A DNA stretch of 64,000 bases, from positions 62,001 through 126,000 of the forward strand of contig WBMV01000085.1 in the NCBI GenBank assembly GCA_013396655.1, in the 5' to 3' direction. This document shows positions 48,301 to 60,300 of this stretch, one piece after another. Within the stretch, counting starts at the first letter, position 1. Every line of letters begins with the position of its first letter. Under the pieces are notes generated by a model. The model was not told the DNA's origin. It searched no databases and saw nothing but the letters and a program-made list of their open reading frames with translations. The position numbers were made by a program, and so were the translations under genes. Source of the DNA: Campylorhamphus procurvoides. Lineage: Eukaryota; Chordata; Aves; Passeriformes; Dendrocolaptidae.

Positions 48301-51300
48301 TAAAACTCGAACACCTCTCTAACTTGTAAAGATTTCAGCCTTTGTATTCTTTGTCTACGTGGACATTCCTAGGTATTTTATAATTGGTATAATTAAATTA
48401 CATGAAAATGGCAGATAATTCTCTAATTGGAATGTTATAATTTTATATTTTCTCAAATACTTTTTAAGAATTATAAAACTATGCTGGACTTCACATCTGT
48501 AGTTCATCCAGAGCATTGAAATAACAGGTAATGTTAACTAATTCAAGCAAATGCTTATTAGTGTGTTTTACAGGTAGAGTAATTTCAGTGGTTTTGACTT
48601 TATTGAAATAAAAATGGATGTATTTTTATTGTGACATGAGAAGGCACAGTAAATTAATGCATTGTTTTGTTTCTTGGCTCATTAAAAAGGTATCAGTTTG
48701 ATATTGCATTGTTACTGCTGATTATTTCTGAAGTGAGAAAATGTATCACTATTCCTTTGAAGGAGTAAAAGTAGATTATAACTGATTTTAAAGATACCGC
48801 CAGAAAACCTTAGCCAGTGAAGGGAGTAAAACAGTTCCTGCCTGAACAACTGAAACAAAATACACTATATATATTGCTATGTATTATAAAACTACTTCTG
48901 GTAGCTGTTGTTTGCTACCAGAAACAAATACTTATAATGTTTTTCACTACTTAACCAAAAATCGCCATATGTTTTGATTTGATGGGTAATTGCAAGTGAC
49001 AATAACGTTCAAAAAAGTGAACTATTATCTGACAGTTCAGTTGGATTTGCAGAGCTACTATATTTGGACCCTGTGCAAAAATTCTGTTATTGTCTTACAA
49101 GCATATTTAGAACACAGCTATAAATAAGATTTAGTGAAACATTTACACTATCCAAAACAAACCATGAATAATTCTGCAGAAATTAAGAGAAATGCTGCCA
49201 AAAAGAGAATTACTACTTCAAATCTAACTAAGTTTGCTTGCTCTTCCTGTGATCAAGTTTAATCCAATATGAGGAAGGTATTGTGTTTGTGGAAGTGTCT
49301 TTGGGAAATTGCAGTTTTATATCTTACAGAAAACAAGGTTTGTTTTGCAGTGGACTGTTCCTGGATGTTGTTTTATTAACTGAATTTTACTTTCTGCCCT
49401 GTAGTAGTTCCATAAGTTCCTTACTCTTCCCTGCACATTTGTGTTGCTGTGGGAGCTCTGAGAAGATGTGTAGAGCAGCAGTGCTGCTGGTTGTCATGTG
49501 GGGGCTCTCTGGAATGGTATTTGACTTTTAAAAAAGTTAATTACAGAGATTCTTATAGAATAATTCAAGGTCCATACACCATAAGCTAAATAACATAAAA
49601 GTAAACAGGAAAAACAGTTATATTGTGCAAGAAGAGATCCCTAAGGGTTGTTACACACATTTGACTAGTATATATCACTAAAATGCCTTGGCAGATTAGG
49701 CCTAAAAAGAGTTCTGACCAAAAAGACAATCTGTGGTAGCTCTCTCAGAATCAGTTCAGTGTTGTGAACGCAGAAGTGCGGAAGTTGAATATCACAGGCC
49801 AGATTCTATAAGAGAAGGTGGCCTTTCAAAGCACTGAGTGGATGTGCTCGTCCAGGGTAGGAGAGGTGAAGGCATCATGCCATGATTGTTGTGGGAAGTG
49901 TTTCCCTTCCAGAGCAGTACCACTAGGGACCAGAAAATACTTGTGTGTTCCCCTATAGCCTTAACTTTGTTGTAAAAGAAGGGTTACAGTGTTCTCTGAC
50001 TTGGTAGTGGATGGTCACAATGCTGTGATGGCTGTGCTTGTCATAGTCAGACTATGAGCACCTGCTCCCTTCTGCTCTGGTAAAGGGTTGGCAAACCCTG
50101 GGAGAGGGCAGGAGTGAACACTTTCTTAAGTTAGAGGTAATTCAACTATAAATTCACCATCAGAGCCCTACATTCGCAGCAGTGGCAGTGATCAGGTTTG
50201 ATATCTAAAGGCACCCAGACATGCAGAGCTGTTTCACGTCCAGCCTTCTAGAAAACATTCTTTGCCGTGTCAGTTCTCAAATTTATTTTTCATTAAGGTA
50301 CCTTTTAATCCCTGCCAAGATTTTCAGATTCTTTTGCATTAGTGTGAGATCCTCAGGCTTCAAACGTCGTGTGCATGTTTGGATGCATCCTGAATACCAC
50401 TGGCTCTTACTAAATTAGTCAAAGTCACTTATTTTGCAGGCAGAGTTTAGTTTTATGTGTCAGGATGTTGTATCCAGGTTTTCAAAACAACTTTTAGATG
50501 AACAGTGAAAGGTTCACCTGCTTTCATTTTCCCCTTCCAATAAAGTTTCCTTGAAAATTTGTTTTGTCGTGATTACAGAAAGCAGAGCAAAATTGCATGT
50601 TTTCTGTCTTGGAAAGTCTTGAAACTTATAATGACAAGTTAGTTGGGAAAGTAATGGCCATCTAAAAAGCCTGATAAGCTGGGAAATGTTAGACAGCCAT
50701 TAATTTGTCCCCATTTTTTAATATAGGTCTACAGTGAAATACTTAAATCAATATAATTTCACTGTTTTAGAGCATAGTATGACATAAGTAGCCAGAAGTG
50801 TCTTGATGTCTAGGTGCAGTACATAAAATATCTAACAAGATCATTTTATAAACCTGATGTATAGAAATTCCATCAAGAACCTCCTACAGATACATAACAA
50901 AAAATCTTTGTTATAAACTAAAATAATTTCATCCAAATGGAAAATTATCACATCTTCCTAATACCTTTCTCTCTCATCTTTACAAATTACAGTGCAGTAG
51001 TGGGCCTAGTCCTGGCTATTTAAAGGAAGAAGTTTCACTGAAATCATGGCTTTCACTGCATAATTGCAATCTCTAATTGCATAAATGCAGCCTAATTTTT
51101 GGCACTGTTCACTTAGGCAAATATACCAGCTAAGGCATTTAGTTCCTAGTCACACAACTAACATTTTCCAAGGCATTTTTGGTGAAAGTGTCATTTTCCA
51201 CAATAGTTTTTGATGCAATGAAATCTTGATTACAGCTGGGATTTCTCACTGCCTTTGTCATGCAGAGTAGTAATGACCTTACCTCTAAGAGAGGACAAAT

Positions 51301-52779
51301 GAAGAACTATCAGATAAAATAAATTAAAGGTGATAAAGAGGTCTGAATTTGGTTGGAGAGTTATCGTCTTTGGAGGAATATTTTCTTTTTTTTATTCTTG
51401 TGAATCTCTCTTGGTTTTGCCTGTACTATGTGCACAGTGTCATGTGACTTGGTGCTTTTCCTTTTGAAATCAATAATCAGTCAAATTATGTGGTATTTAT
51501 CTTTAGCCCAATACTTTTTTTCTCTCTGTACAGAACTAATGAATCTTATTCAAAACATGTTCTCCTTTTTCCTTGGCACATCTTTTACTGAAAATTGCTC
51601 ATATATATGCAGCTCTGTGCATGAGGAAACAAATATATTTACATATTCTTAAGTTGTTTTACCGTATAAGTTAGACTGGCATGTATACACAAAAGAAAAA
51701 AAATAAAAATGAAAGATTACCTTTTAATTGTGCAAAAGACCAAGGATTCAGTTGTGGAAATGGGGCTTCCCAAATTCATTGTCATGATGATAACTCTAGT
51801 GTTCAGTCTTCTAACTAATATTAGTTAACAATTGTGCTATTCAAGGGGATTCTTTATGTTAATAAACACTGTCAGCACGTAGCAACCAATATTTCCATGC
51901 TCCAGCACTTAAAATTTAAATTCTCCAAATACAGAAAAAATTAATAATTAAAAAAATACTCTAATAAAAAGCCTTAAAATTGAATATTTAGCCTGTTCAG
52001 CCTGCAGAGGTGTCTTGCTAGGTAGCTTGTTTGAAACATAGCATATTACAGCACCCAGTCACAGCTTTTTGCTTCTGCAAGATCTTCCTTGAGGAGGTTT
52101 CACAGTATTTTGCAAACGTAAGGAAAGTTCCCTTCATTACCAGAGGCAGAAAAGTGTCAAATCTATGATGCTAATTACAAAATCAAAGTTTCATTTACAT
52201 TTTTAGTCTTTTTAGAAAGAAGAGTTGAAAGACACTTTCAGGCATTACACCTGCCTGTTGGTGACACTGACAAATAGAGGTTTTACAGCTGAATCATAAT
52301 CTTTAAAAATGTTTTCCCATCTTCATTGTTCCTCAGGGAAGGGCTTACATGAACAAGAGAAATACTAATACCAGGAGAGAACAAGGGAGTGCAGACTTCA
52401 CACAAACTGCTGTCTAGCACACTATTAAATAAGCTGAAAATATGGGTGAAGAAAATGTTTTCTGTAATTATTTTCATTACAAGTTTTAAGTAATTCTTTA
52501 ATAGAGAAAAAAAATTCTAATTCAGTGTAACGTGATTTTTCTTGTCTTCTCTGAACCACCTCTTGGGTGATTTGGCAGATATTTCCCACGTGGTCCAGCG
52601 CAGGAACTGAACCTCTGCTCTGGTAGAAGCTGTTCCTTGTTTCACAAGGCTATGAGGTGGATAGGAACAGCACAGCAAGGGTTTCCTTCTGCCCTCCTCA
52701 AAAGCCACATGCTCTTGTCCTTTGGAGCCCAAAGCTCAGCTTCATTTGAACTTGTCCTTTTGCAGTCTAAGTGGTGCAG
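45346..52779. other. Unique sequence, no gene seen
   Basis: No recognisable exon, RNA gene or repeat family. The longest open frames, 46113-46511 (plus, 132 codons) and 47550-48008 (minus, 152 codons), show no motif, no signal peptide and no splice context. The second overlaps open frames on the other strand. A 10-bp hairpin occurs at 48896-48923 (TTCTGGTAGC / GCTACCAGAA, 8-base loop). Very AT-rich sections lie at 48280-48720 and 50700-51000. Confidence 0.5.
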
Positions 52780-53050
52780 GCACTGCCGTGTGCCAGCACG
52801 GTGTCCTTAATGGATGAGCCACAGAAAGAGAGTGACTCCATTAAACCGAAGTACAGCCTTTTAATTCCCTTTGGTCCTGAGCGCTCACTTATCGCTATCT
52901 CACAGCATCCTACATCCAAATCAAACCTGCCAGCTGCTCCGAGCTCTAGTTGTATTTAATTTAGTTAGTTAAAGCGGCACCTCAACTTTTCCCTCCCAAC
53001 CGCAGACAGGTTCCTTTCAAGCTATGCTGAGTGGGCGTTTTCTCTCCTGA
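52780..53050. other. CpG-retaining segment, possible conserved non-coding element
   Basis: Within AT-rich surroundings this segment keeps several CpG sites (in GCCGTG, CACGGT, ACCGAA, GAGCGC, ATCGC, TCCGAG, AGCGGC, ACCGCAG). It contains a homeodomain-like TTAGTTAGTTAA stretch. A strong acceptor-like sequence (CTTGTCCTTTTGCAG) precedes it at 52766, but the frames after it close within about 16 codons, or need a frame for which I see no support. It is not dense enough to be a CpG island. It could be a regulatory element or a small non-coding exon. Confidence 0.2.
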
Positions 53051-54327
53051 CATGAAAGGGCAGCCAATTTGTAAAGGGGGAAATTAAATTTAGGACACTT
53101 AGTTCATGTGAGAAGAAGGAAAATAGAGCAGGGGAGTGAGGCAGGGGCATAACATTTATAATATGGGTTCAGCACATGCACACATCCATACACACACATC
53201 CATGCAGAAACAATTAAGAAAATAGACGAAAAACAGCTAGCAATTTCTGAACAAATGGTTATACTGTGAATCTTTCCACAACAGGCAATTCCATGTCTGC
53301 TCCTAAGACTTCATGAGTTTTATAAATTCTTTTTTCCCAGGGAGAAAGAAAACTCAGATTCTTTCTCCTTCCCCTGGAAATCCACCAAAGCCCTAAACCA
53401 AAATATTTAACCATTAATGTGAGTGATCTGAATTCCAATTTTTAGGTGTTCATTAGTTCCTTTATGATTTTGAGCAAGTTAGTCAGCAGTTACCACTTAC
53501 AGTGCTCCACTCCTTCATCTGTGAAACAGGACTAGGTCATTTTCCTTTTAGGTCTGCATTTAGTCATCACTCAGGAGCCCACTAAAGCACAGACTGGCTA
53601 TGGATATGTGCAGTACCTACCAAAATTAACACTGAGGTCTATTTTCTTTTCAGTCTGTCTCCTTGAGTCCCCTTAATACCAGTCTCTACAGAGCTATGAC
53701 CCTGAAGCAGGAGGTTATGAAGGAAGATTTAACTGCAGGAAAAAATAAGAGTGGATATGTAGATGTTAGAAGATACCAAGTGATTGTTCAGCAGGAGGGC
53801 AGGCATATGCTGCATGCCTTCAGAAATGCAGCCAAGAGTCCTGGTGAAGTTTTACTGTCTAAGATCTGTTTCCTAGAGAATGACGCATTTGCAGAGAGTA
53901 GATGTGTGTACCTTCTACTTATGCAGTAGAGCAAGCCTGGTTTGGCACACAAACTTTCAGCATGCTGAAGAGAATACTGTTGTGGAGGCTTTTGCACCAC
54001 TAACTTTTCTGAAAGCTGTCAAGTGAAATGCAGTAATTGAGATTCACATGTATATTTATTGTAGAGCTGTTCCTCACAAACAGGAAGTGTGTTTCCTTTG
54101 ATCAATTCAGGCTGAATACTTGGGGTTTATCTTTTTAAAGGTAACAAAAATAATTTACAGCCTCTTGTCCATCCCATGCCTTCCTGCCTTGGAGTACTGA
54201 CAGCCTCTAAAAGAAAGAAGGCAATGGGTTCATCCTGGACAACCTCTCCTTGTCCTGTTAGCTGAGACTGACAAAAAGGAAAGAGCAGGTCGGCTGCTTA
54301 TTTTTTTTCTAAAGAAGGAAAATGTGA
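53051..54327. other. Unique sequence, no gene seen
   Basis: No recognisable gene or repeat. A CA-rich patch occurs at 53170-53210. The open frame at 53663-53929 (plus, 88 codons) has no known motif. Confidence 0.5.
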
Positions 54328-54455
54328 CCCTGAGATTAGCTCAGCTGGTTAGAGTATGGTGCAAATAACACCAAGGCTGCAGGTTTGATCCCTGTACAGG
54401 CCATTCTCTTAAGAGTTGGACCTTGCGGGTCCCTTCCAATTCAGAATATTGTGTG
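54328..54455 (+). mobile_element. tRNA-Ile-derived SINE with CR1-type tail (TguSINE1-like)
   Basis: The first 76 bases are a degenerate tRNA-Ile. The internal promoter A box, TAGCTCAGCTGG, is at 54337-54348. The anticodon loop CAAATAA at 54362-54368 keeps the AAT anticodon, the B box GGTTTGATCC is at 54382-54391, and the 3' side ends in ...GTACAGGCCA. No CCA-independent tRNA terminator follows. Instead there is a CR1-like 3' end with GAGTTGGACC, GCGGGTCCCTTCCAATTCAG and AATATTGTGTG. This tRNA head plus CR1 tail is the structure of a SINE mobilised by CR1. From memory it matches TguSINE1 of passerine birds, whose tail comes from CR1-X. Relative to that tail about nine bases (TTGATGAT region) seem missing. 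Target-site duplications were not resolved. Confidence 0.85.
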
Positions 54456-57098
54456 GAAAAAAGGTCTCGTGGCAAAAGTCTACTGACAAATCCTTAGACA
54501 CAGCTGCTGGAGAATTATCTGCCACAACAAGCAACCAGGTCCTCTTGCATATAGAGTCATCCATACACTCTTAGGAGATGATTCTTGTATTAAGACCTTG
54601 CTGTCTATACAAACTAAGCTGAATGGTAAACAGATTTTGTAGTTTTTGCTGAGTTAGGGCTGTTCTCTTTATTCCCATGGCTGTGTCCTGAGTTTAACTG
54701 ATTAGATTAGAAGTTCCCCATGGGACTTTGGGATAAACAGCTTTGTATTACTTAAAGTTCACAGAATTCAATCTGCTGGTTTGATACACGAGGTCAGGAA
54801 ATATTAAAAAGATTATGCACACAAATACAGTGTTTGGTGCAGATTGTTCTTTTCCTCACGATTGATTTGCCATGGTGTCTTGTAATTTATTCATGCAAGA
54901 GAGCTGTGATGGATGTTGCAAATTATTCTGGTTTTCCCTTCTGACTTAAATAATAATTGCCAATATATTAGTACAGTACAGAAATACGGGGATAAGACAT
55001 GGCAAAGTGGTGCAAAGTTACTTTTTTTTTCTTTTAAGTCTACATCAATTATAAACATGAGTTCATTATTCAGAAATAACATGTTTCTTAAAGGGAGTGA
55101 AAATGTCACAATTTAAAATCACCTGAATGCTGGATGAGATAGTCAGACACACAATGAAACAAAAGATCATCAAAATACTTTTTTTTTTTTGAGCTAGTGG
55201 TCCTTTTTTCAACCTTAACCCATTGAAACTGATACAAAATTAATAGGTTTTGAAGATGAAAATACAGGGTCTGTCATATAAGTAAGCATTTTGTAAAGCT
55301 GTCTCTTATCCATCTCTCTAGGGATGAAGCTTAGGAATACAAATTGGAAATGGAAAATAAAATGTAAAACAGCTGGAGACAACTGAGCTGGACCTTGCAG
55401 AGCTGCTTCTATCCCAGTACAAATTGCTGCACTTTTGTGAACATACTCTTGTCTTCATTATTATTTTGATTTTAAAGATTTCTAGCACAGTCCTGTATTG
55501 TGTGTAAACTGTCCATACAGTTTACCAGATATATTGTAGGAGTGTCCACTCAGGCAGGAGTCTCATCCAGAACTTGTCATCCAGGTCAGGGATGACCAGA
55601 CTTACCACCCATGCGAGCTGTGTCCCAGTGCCTCTGTGTTAACAACCCTCATTGCTCCTCCAACAGAGAGGCTGGACTTTGGGAGGTGTAGATGTGCAGG
55701 AGGTAGCAGAGGTTTCCCAGATGTCCTATGCCTAGATTGTGTGATGAGCGTTCACAGGGGTGCACAGGCAGTGGGGACTCAGCAATGCCTGGTAGTCTCC
55801 AGCATCCAGGGGCTTGGGTCACTTAGCACAGCACTGCTGCCAGCTATGCAACATAACTCTGCCTGAGCCTTACTTGATCCATGGATGTGCCAGTGAATCT
55901 GAATAAATTGACTGTTTGGACAAAAAGAGGGCGGAAAACAGCAGGAAGTGGGACAAGGGAAGCAGAGGGCCCTGAAGTGACTCGTGATTTGAATAAAGAG
56001 CAGCAAATCTGTATCCTTATCCCCTGATGCCGTGTCCCATGCTGCATGCAGAAACCACACTGCTGGTTTTCTTTCCTCATTGTACTGGAAAACTTGAGTC
56101 TTCCGAAAGCTCATCTTCCTTTTGCTGCTTTAGACCTTGTCCCCTGGAAGATACCTCTTTATAGACTACACACCTAATTTCAAGTTTTAATTTAGATGCT
56201 GAAACCTGTTTCGTGAGACATGAGCCTCTCAAGATTGTGAAATTCTCACCCTTAATGCTCACTGGATTACATATTGTGGACAGCCCTCTGTGTAGGGTGA
56301 TATAGTGGCTCTGTTCCTGTTCATGCAGAGTCACAAGTCTGACAGTGATAAGTTGCTTTTGGTGAACATGCCTTCCCATGTCTTCTGGTTTTTGTCATGA
56401 CTGCCAGGTACCATGGAGGGAGGAAGGACCTTTAACAGCATCATGCTTTTGTTGGTGTGGCCTCATGATTAAAGGGGCTGGTGCTAGGTCACTGCAAGAA
56501 ATAGCTTTCTCTGTTGAGATATTGTGTGCAGAGCAAGGGCTATAAACTGACCAAGAGGGTGGAATTCAAATGGCCTCTCTTTCCTGGCTGAGGTGATGCT
56601 TCTAGTACACAAAAGGCAGTGGCATGTCTGTATCAGAAGCTGTTGTCTGCCAGCAGTACAAAAGGTTTTGTTCCTGCTGTTTCCCATGGAACAAAAGCAC
56701 ACATCTGGGAATCACAGGATGTGATTAAAAAAAAAAAGGGGGAGACAGCTAATGGGAAGTGGCAAAACCCTTCATATACTTTCTCTTCCTGTAATATCTA
56801 AATTCATTGCCTCAGATACAGAAAGTACTCCTTCGGGCAAGTCAAGGATCATAGGATCAAATTCAAGTATGAAAAATAAAAAATCATGTGTTTGATGTCT
56901 GGTTCTTCTGTGCTGTCGAAACATGGGACTTTCAAATAAAAATCCACCAAAAATAAGCTAGCATTGCATTAGGAAGTGTGAAACCATATATTATTCTGAT
57001 AAACCTGTTCTTACACTGCTTTTGCAGATAATGTGCACGTGCTTTTACAGTAATAAGCATATCCCATGGATTTCTGTATTACCTGCAAAGCATTCAGA
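54456..57098. other. Unique sequence, no gene seen
   Basis: No recognisable exon. A moderately GC-richer section at 55540-56060 has overlapping frames on both strands (such as 55779-56114 minus) without motifs. T-rich runs occur near 55020 and 55180, and an A11 run near 56726-56737. A 9-bp hairpin with a 4-base loop lies at 55504-55525 (GTAAACTGT / ACAGTTTAC). Confidence 0.5.
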
Positions 57099-57133
57099 CT
57101 GATTAGGACCAAGTTTAATTTGGTCCTAATCAG
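57099..57133. repeat. Perfect 14-bp hairpin, 7-nt loop
   Basis: CTGATTAGGACCAA at 57099-57112 is the exact reverse complement of TTGGTCCTAATCAG at 57120-57133, separated by GTTTAAT. The arms have balanced composition and pairing stops abruptly on both outer sides. It is too short for a pre-microRNA and has no flanking duplication. A snap-back (templated) mutation is a plausible origin. Confidence 0.95.
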
Positions 57134-57256
57134 CTCCAGGCAAGTGGACCGCGAAATTAGCTTGACACATTAATTTTATGTTTTATAGTGGGTAGCCCTG
57201 CCCAATTTGCCAGACTGTGCTAGACCAATTTTATGTCTCTCTGTAGACACATGAAT

Positions 57257-57304
57257 GGATATATATGTATTATATGTATTTTATATATATATAATATACA
57301 TATG
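57257..57304. repeat. Alternating A/T low-complexity tract
   Basis: A run of ATATATGTATTATATG-like sequence with several self-complementary stretches (ATATATATAT, CATATG). It is a low-complexity region of the kind that extrudes or slips during replication. No function can be read from it. Confidence 0.85.
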
Positions 57305-60300
57305 TTTCATTTGTCTCAAACACAGGTGCCATGATGTAAGATGTCCCACTTTTTCTTTAGACCACAGGCAATCCCTCTTGGGCCTCACATTTAAAGCATC
57401 ACACTTTCTTTTAGTTCCAGTCTGATGATAGTGCTAATGTTTAGTGACAGTTACTCAGTACTAATGATCACCTTTGGGGATTTTCAGAGTGCTTGCCTTT
57501 TGCTGGTCACTGGTGAAATGTAATCAATAAATCTGCCAGCTAGACTTTTCCTCTTGCTTTTCCTATTTGAATTAAATGAACATCTCAGTAAAAGATTCAT
57601 GATGGAGTACCTTTGCCATTCAGAGCCATTCTGTGTGCAAGTAATGCTGGTTTAACTGATCTATGAACTGTACCATAACATTATAAATACATGGAAGAAA
57701 ACAGATGAGTAATACTCATATTAAGGTTATTCTTGGGTATAATTCTTGAGTGGAAAAAAAGGAGGAAAGGTACAAATAGTTTAAAGATTTGTTCTAATTT
57801 GTTCTCACTTTTTTTTCATGATGAACTGTTCCTATCAGCTATTCTCTTTCTAACTGACATTTTGGCATGAATGACTATTCCTTATTTTTCCTTGACAAGT
57901 TGTTCCAAACGTTTTTTATTTTCCAGTTTAAAGTGGTGTGCTACTTGCTTACTGTATGTATTATTCAGTAACTAACTTTTTCATTTGTGTTCACCACATA
58001 AAAGCTACTTGTGTTTTCTCTGTAGGGAACAGAGAATATCATTATGTAATTTATTTTCAATTAAGGGTTAATAATATTTCACCTGAAAAATTGCATTGTT
58101 TATTTTAAACCACTGTCCTTAGTACAGTGATATTATTTTCAGTTTATGATTGTAAGAGCAATTTACCTTGTATTTCCATTAAATGTAACATTCAAATAGA
58201 TGTTTTCCATGGAGTTGAGAGAAATGGGCCTTTGACCAGAGGTAGAGCAAGATCTTGTAAAATGCAATGGTAAACTTCCATGGAAGATTAAGGTATTCTG
58301 CAAATTTTTATGCAAGTTCAAGAGGAACTGCTTCTGGAAGACAGAGGTCTGTCCTAATGTGCTAGGAAGTAGTATTCCAGAGTTGCTCAAACCATTGACT
58401 TGTCTACCTTCTGCTTCTTTGCTTCACAAGTGGAAAAGCACAAAGTCTATGTCCTTCTGTGGCTCATTAAGCTTTTCTCAGGGTTTACAGTTTAAAAGCT
58501 GAAATTTTAACTAAATGCTTACAATAATTACAGGCTAAATGTGGTCAAATATAGCTGAGGAAGTCATGAAATAAGAAATGGGGCCTCTCCTGGCAGTTGC
58601 CAGTTTACCTTGGCTGATTGCCTACTGCTTTCTGGGTTATATCCTGAGCAACCAAAAGACAGTTGGCTCAAGCACTTGTTCTTCCTATCAATAAATTTCC
58701 CAGTGCAAGACCTTGGAAGGCCTTTTTCTTTGAGAGCACAGCAATGTGGAAGCAGTGCCCTGGCTGAGCATCACTGGCTGCCCACAAGGCTGAGAATCTA
58801 CTCTGTGGGTCTGACTGGGTCTGTGGCCAGGAGACCTCCTCTTTGGCTACTCAGCAAGGGCTGCCATTTTTCTCCTGCCTCAGAAGCCTCCCCCCTTACA
58901 TTCCCCCGAGATTTTTATAAACATATTTGGAGTTTCAGTAAGTCTCAGTTACATTATATAAGTGACTCACACTCTGCTTCAGTCCTGGTAGGATGAGGGT
59001 CAACTTTTTGGCCAATTAAGGAAAGTAAGTGCTGTCACCTTGCAGATGAAATGCAGTTTCCTGGAATTCAGGAGTTGTTCTCACTGGCAAAAGGAAATTA
59101 ATTACAACAGAGATGAAAGAGGGTGAGCTTGTCCTGTTTTAGGGTGTTCCAATCTGGTGGTGCCCGAACTCATAGAAAGATAAACTGAAGAATCTTGAAG
59201 ATTTAGTCCTATTTTGACATAATTTTCTTATAAAAGCAACTACTGTAATTCCACAATAAGGAAGTTTTAGATCCCACATCTCTTTGAACATGTTCATCAT
59301 AAATTTAATGCATTTTTTATAAGCCAAAGGTAACGAAATACTGAACCTGAAAATGGTGTACATGTAATGAAGCATTTCAGAAACAGAACTTGGGAATAGG
59401 CTATGAACATATGCACATGTGAAATGTGCAACACCTACGTTTGTGTTCTGTATCACTCCTCATATATGAGTTCTGTCACACGTATGTGAATAAGTAGCAT
59501 ATGGCTTTCAAAAAATACTCCTGTGGATGCTCTTAAAATACATCTCACAAAAAGTGATCCCCCTCTTCTAAGGAAAACTTCCATAGCTTTTCTCCTCAAG
59601 TGCACTGATATTTTATTCATTTTTCATCAACACACTAATGTGTGGAGGCTGCTCAGTTAGCCCCCAAAAATGCTGGGAGAAAAGCCCCCATGAATCTGAA
59701 ACTGACGGGGGGGGGGGGAGCTGCCACCAAGGCAAAAGGACCCAGGGGCAATTAAACATAAAGATCAGTGGGGCTACATATTCACAAGGCCTCCTTCATT
59801 TCTTCTGTATCTAACATGGAGGAATTTCTGTACTCTGCCAGAGGGAAAAGGGGATGAGATTTTAAAAGTCCAATGAGATAAACATTGCTGAGGTTACTCT
59901 CCTTCCTGCACCCTGTTGTGAAGTCTTTAAGGAAAGACTTAGTATCAATCTAAGATGATGATGCATAACCAACCTTGCCTGCTCCTCTCTGCTCCCAGCA
60001 CAACCTTCACCCTGGCTTGGCCATGCCAGTCATCTGGTAGAGCAGCTATTCTGCAATCTGAATTTTTAACATGGTCCAGGTTAAAAACACATCTCCAAGA
60101 AAAGGAGAGAGGTTATATTTAGCTCAAAGATGTGACTAGAGCAGACCCTGTCCATGGGGACAGCAGCAGGAAGTAGGGACAGTGAGCCATACAACACGGA
60201 GAGGTGGGTATGGGAGGCCATCTGTGGGAAAGGCTTCAGCTGGCCTTGTCTCTGGGACTCCCACCCTCTGAAATGTTGCTAAAAGAAACTATGAACAGCA

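Noticed and set aside
54328..54403. A functional tRNA-Ile gene
   Set aside because: Several stem positions are altered and a CR1-type tail replaces the tRNA terminator, so a SINE explains it better.
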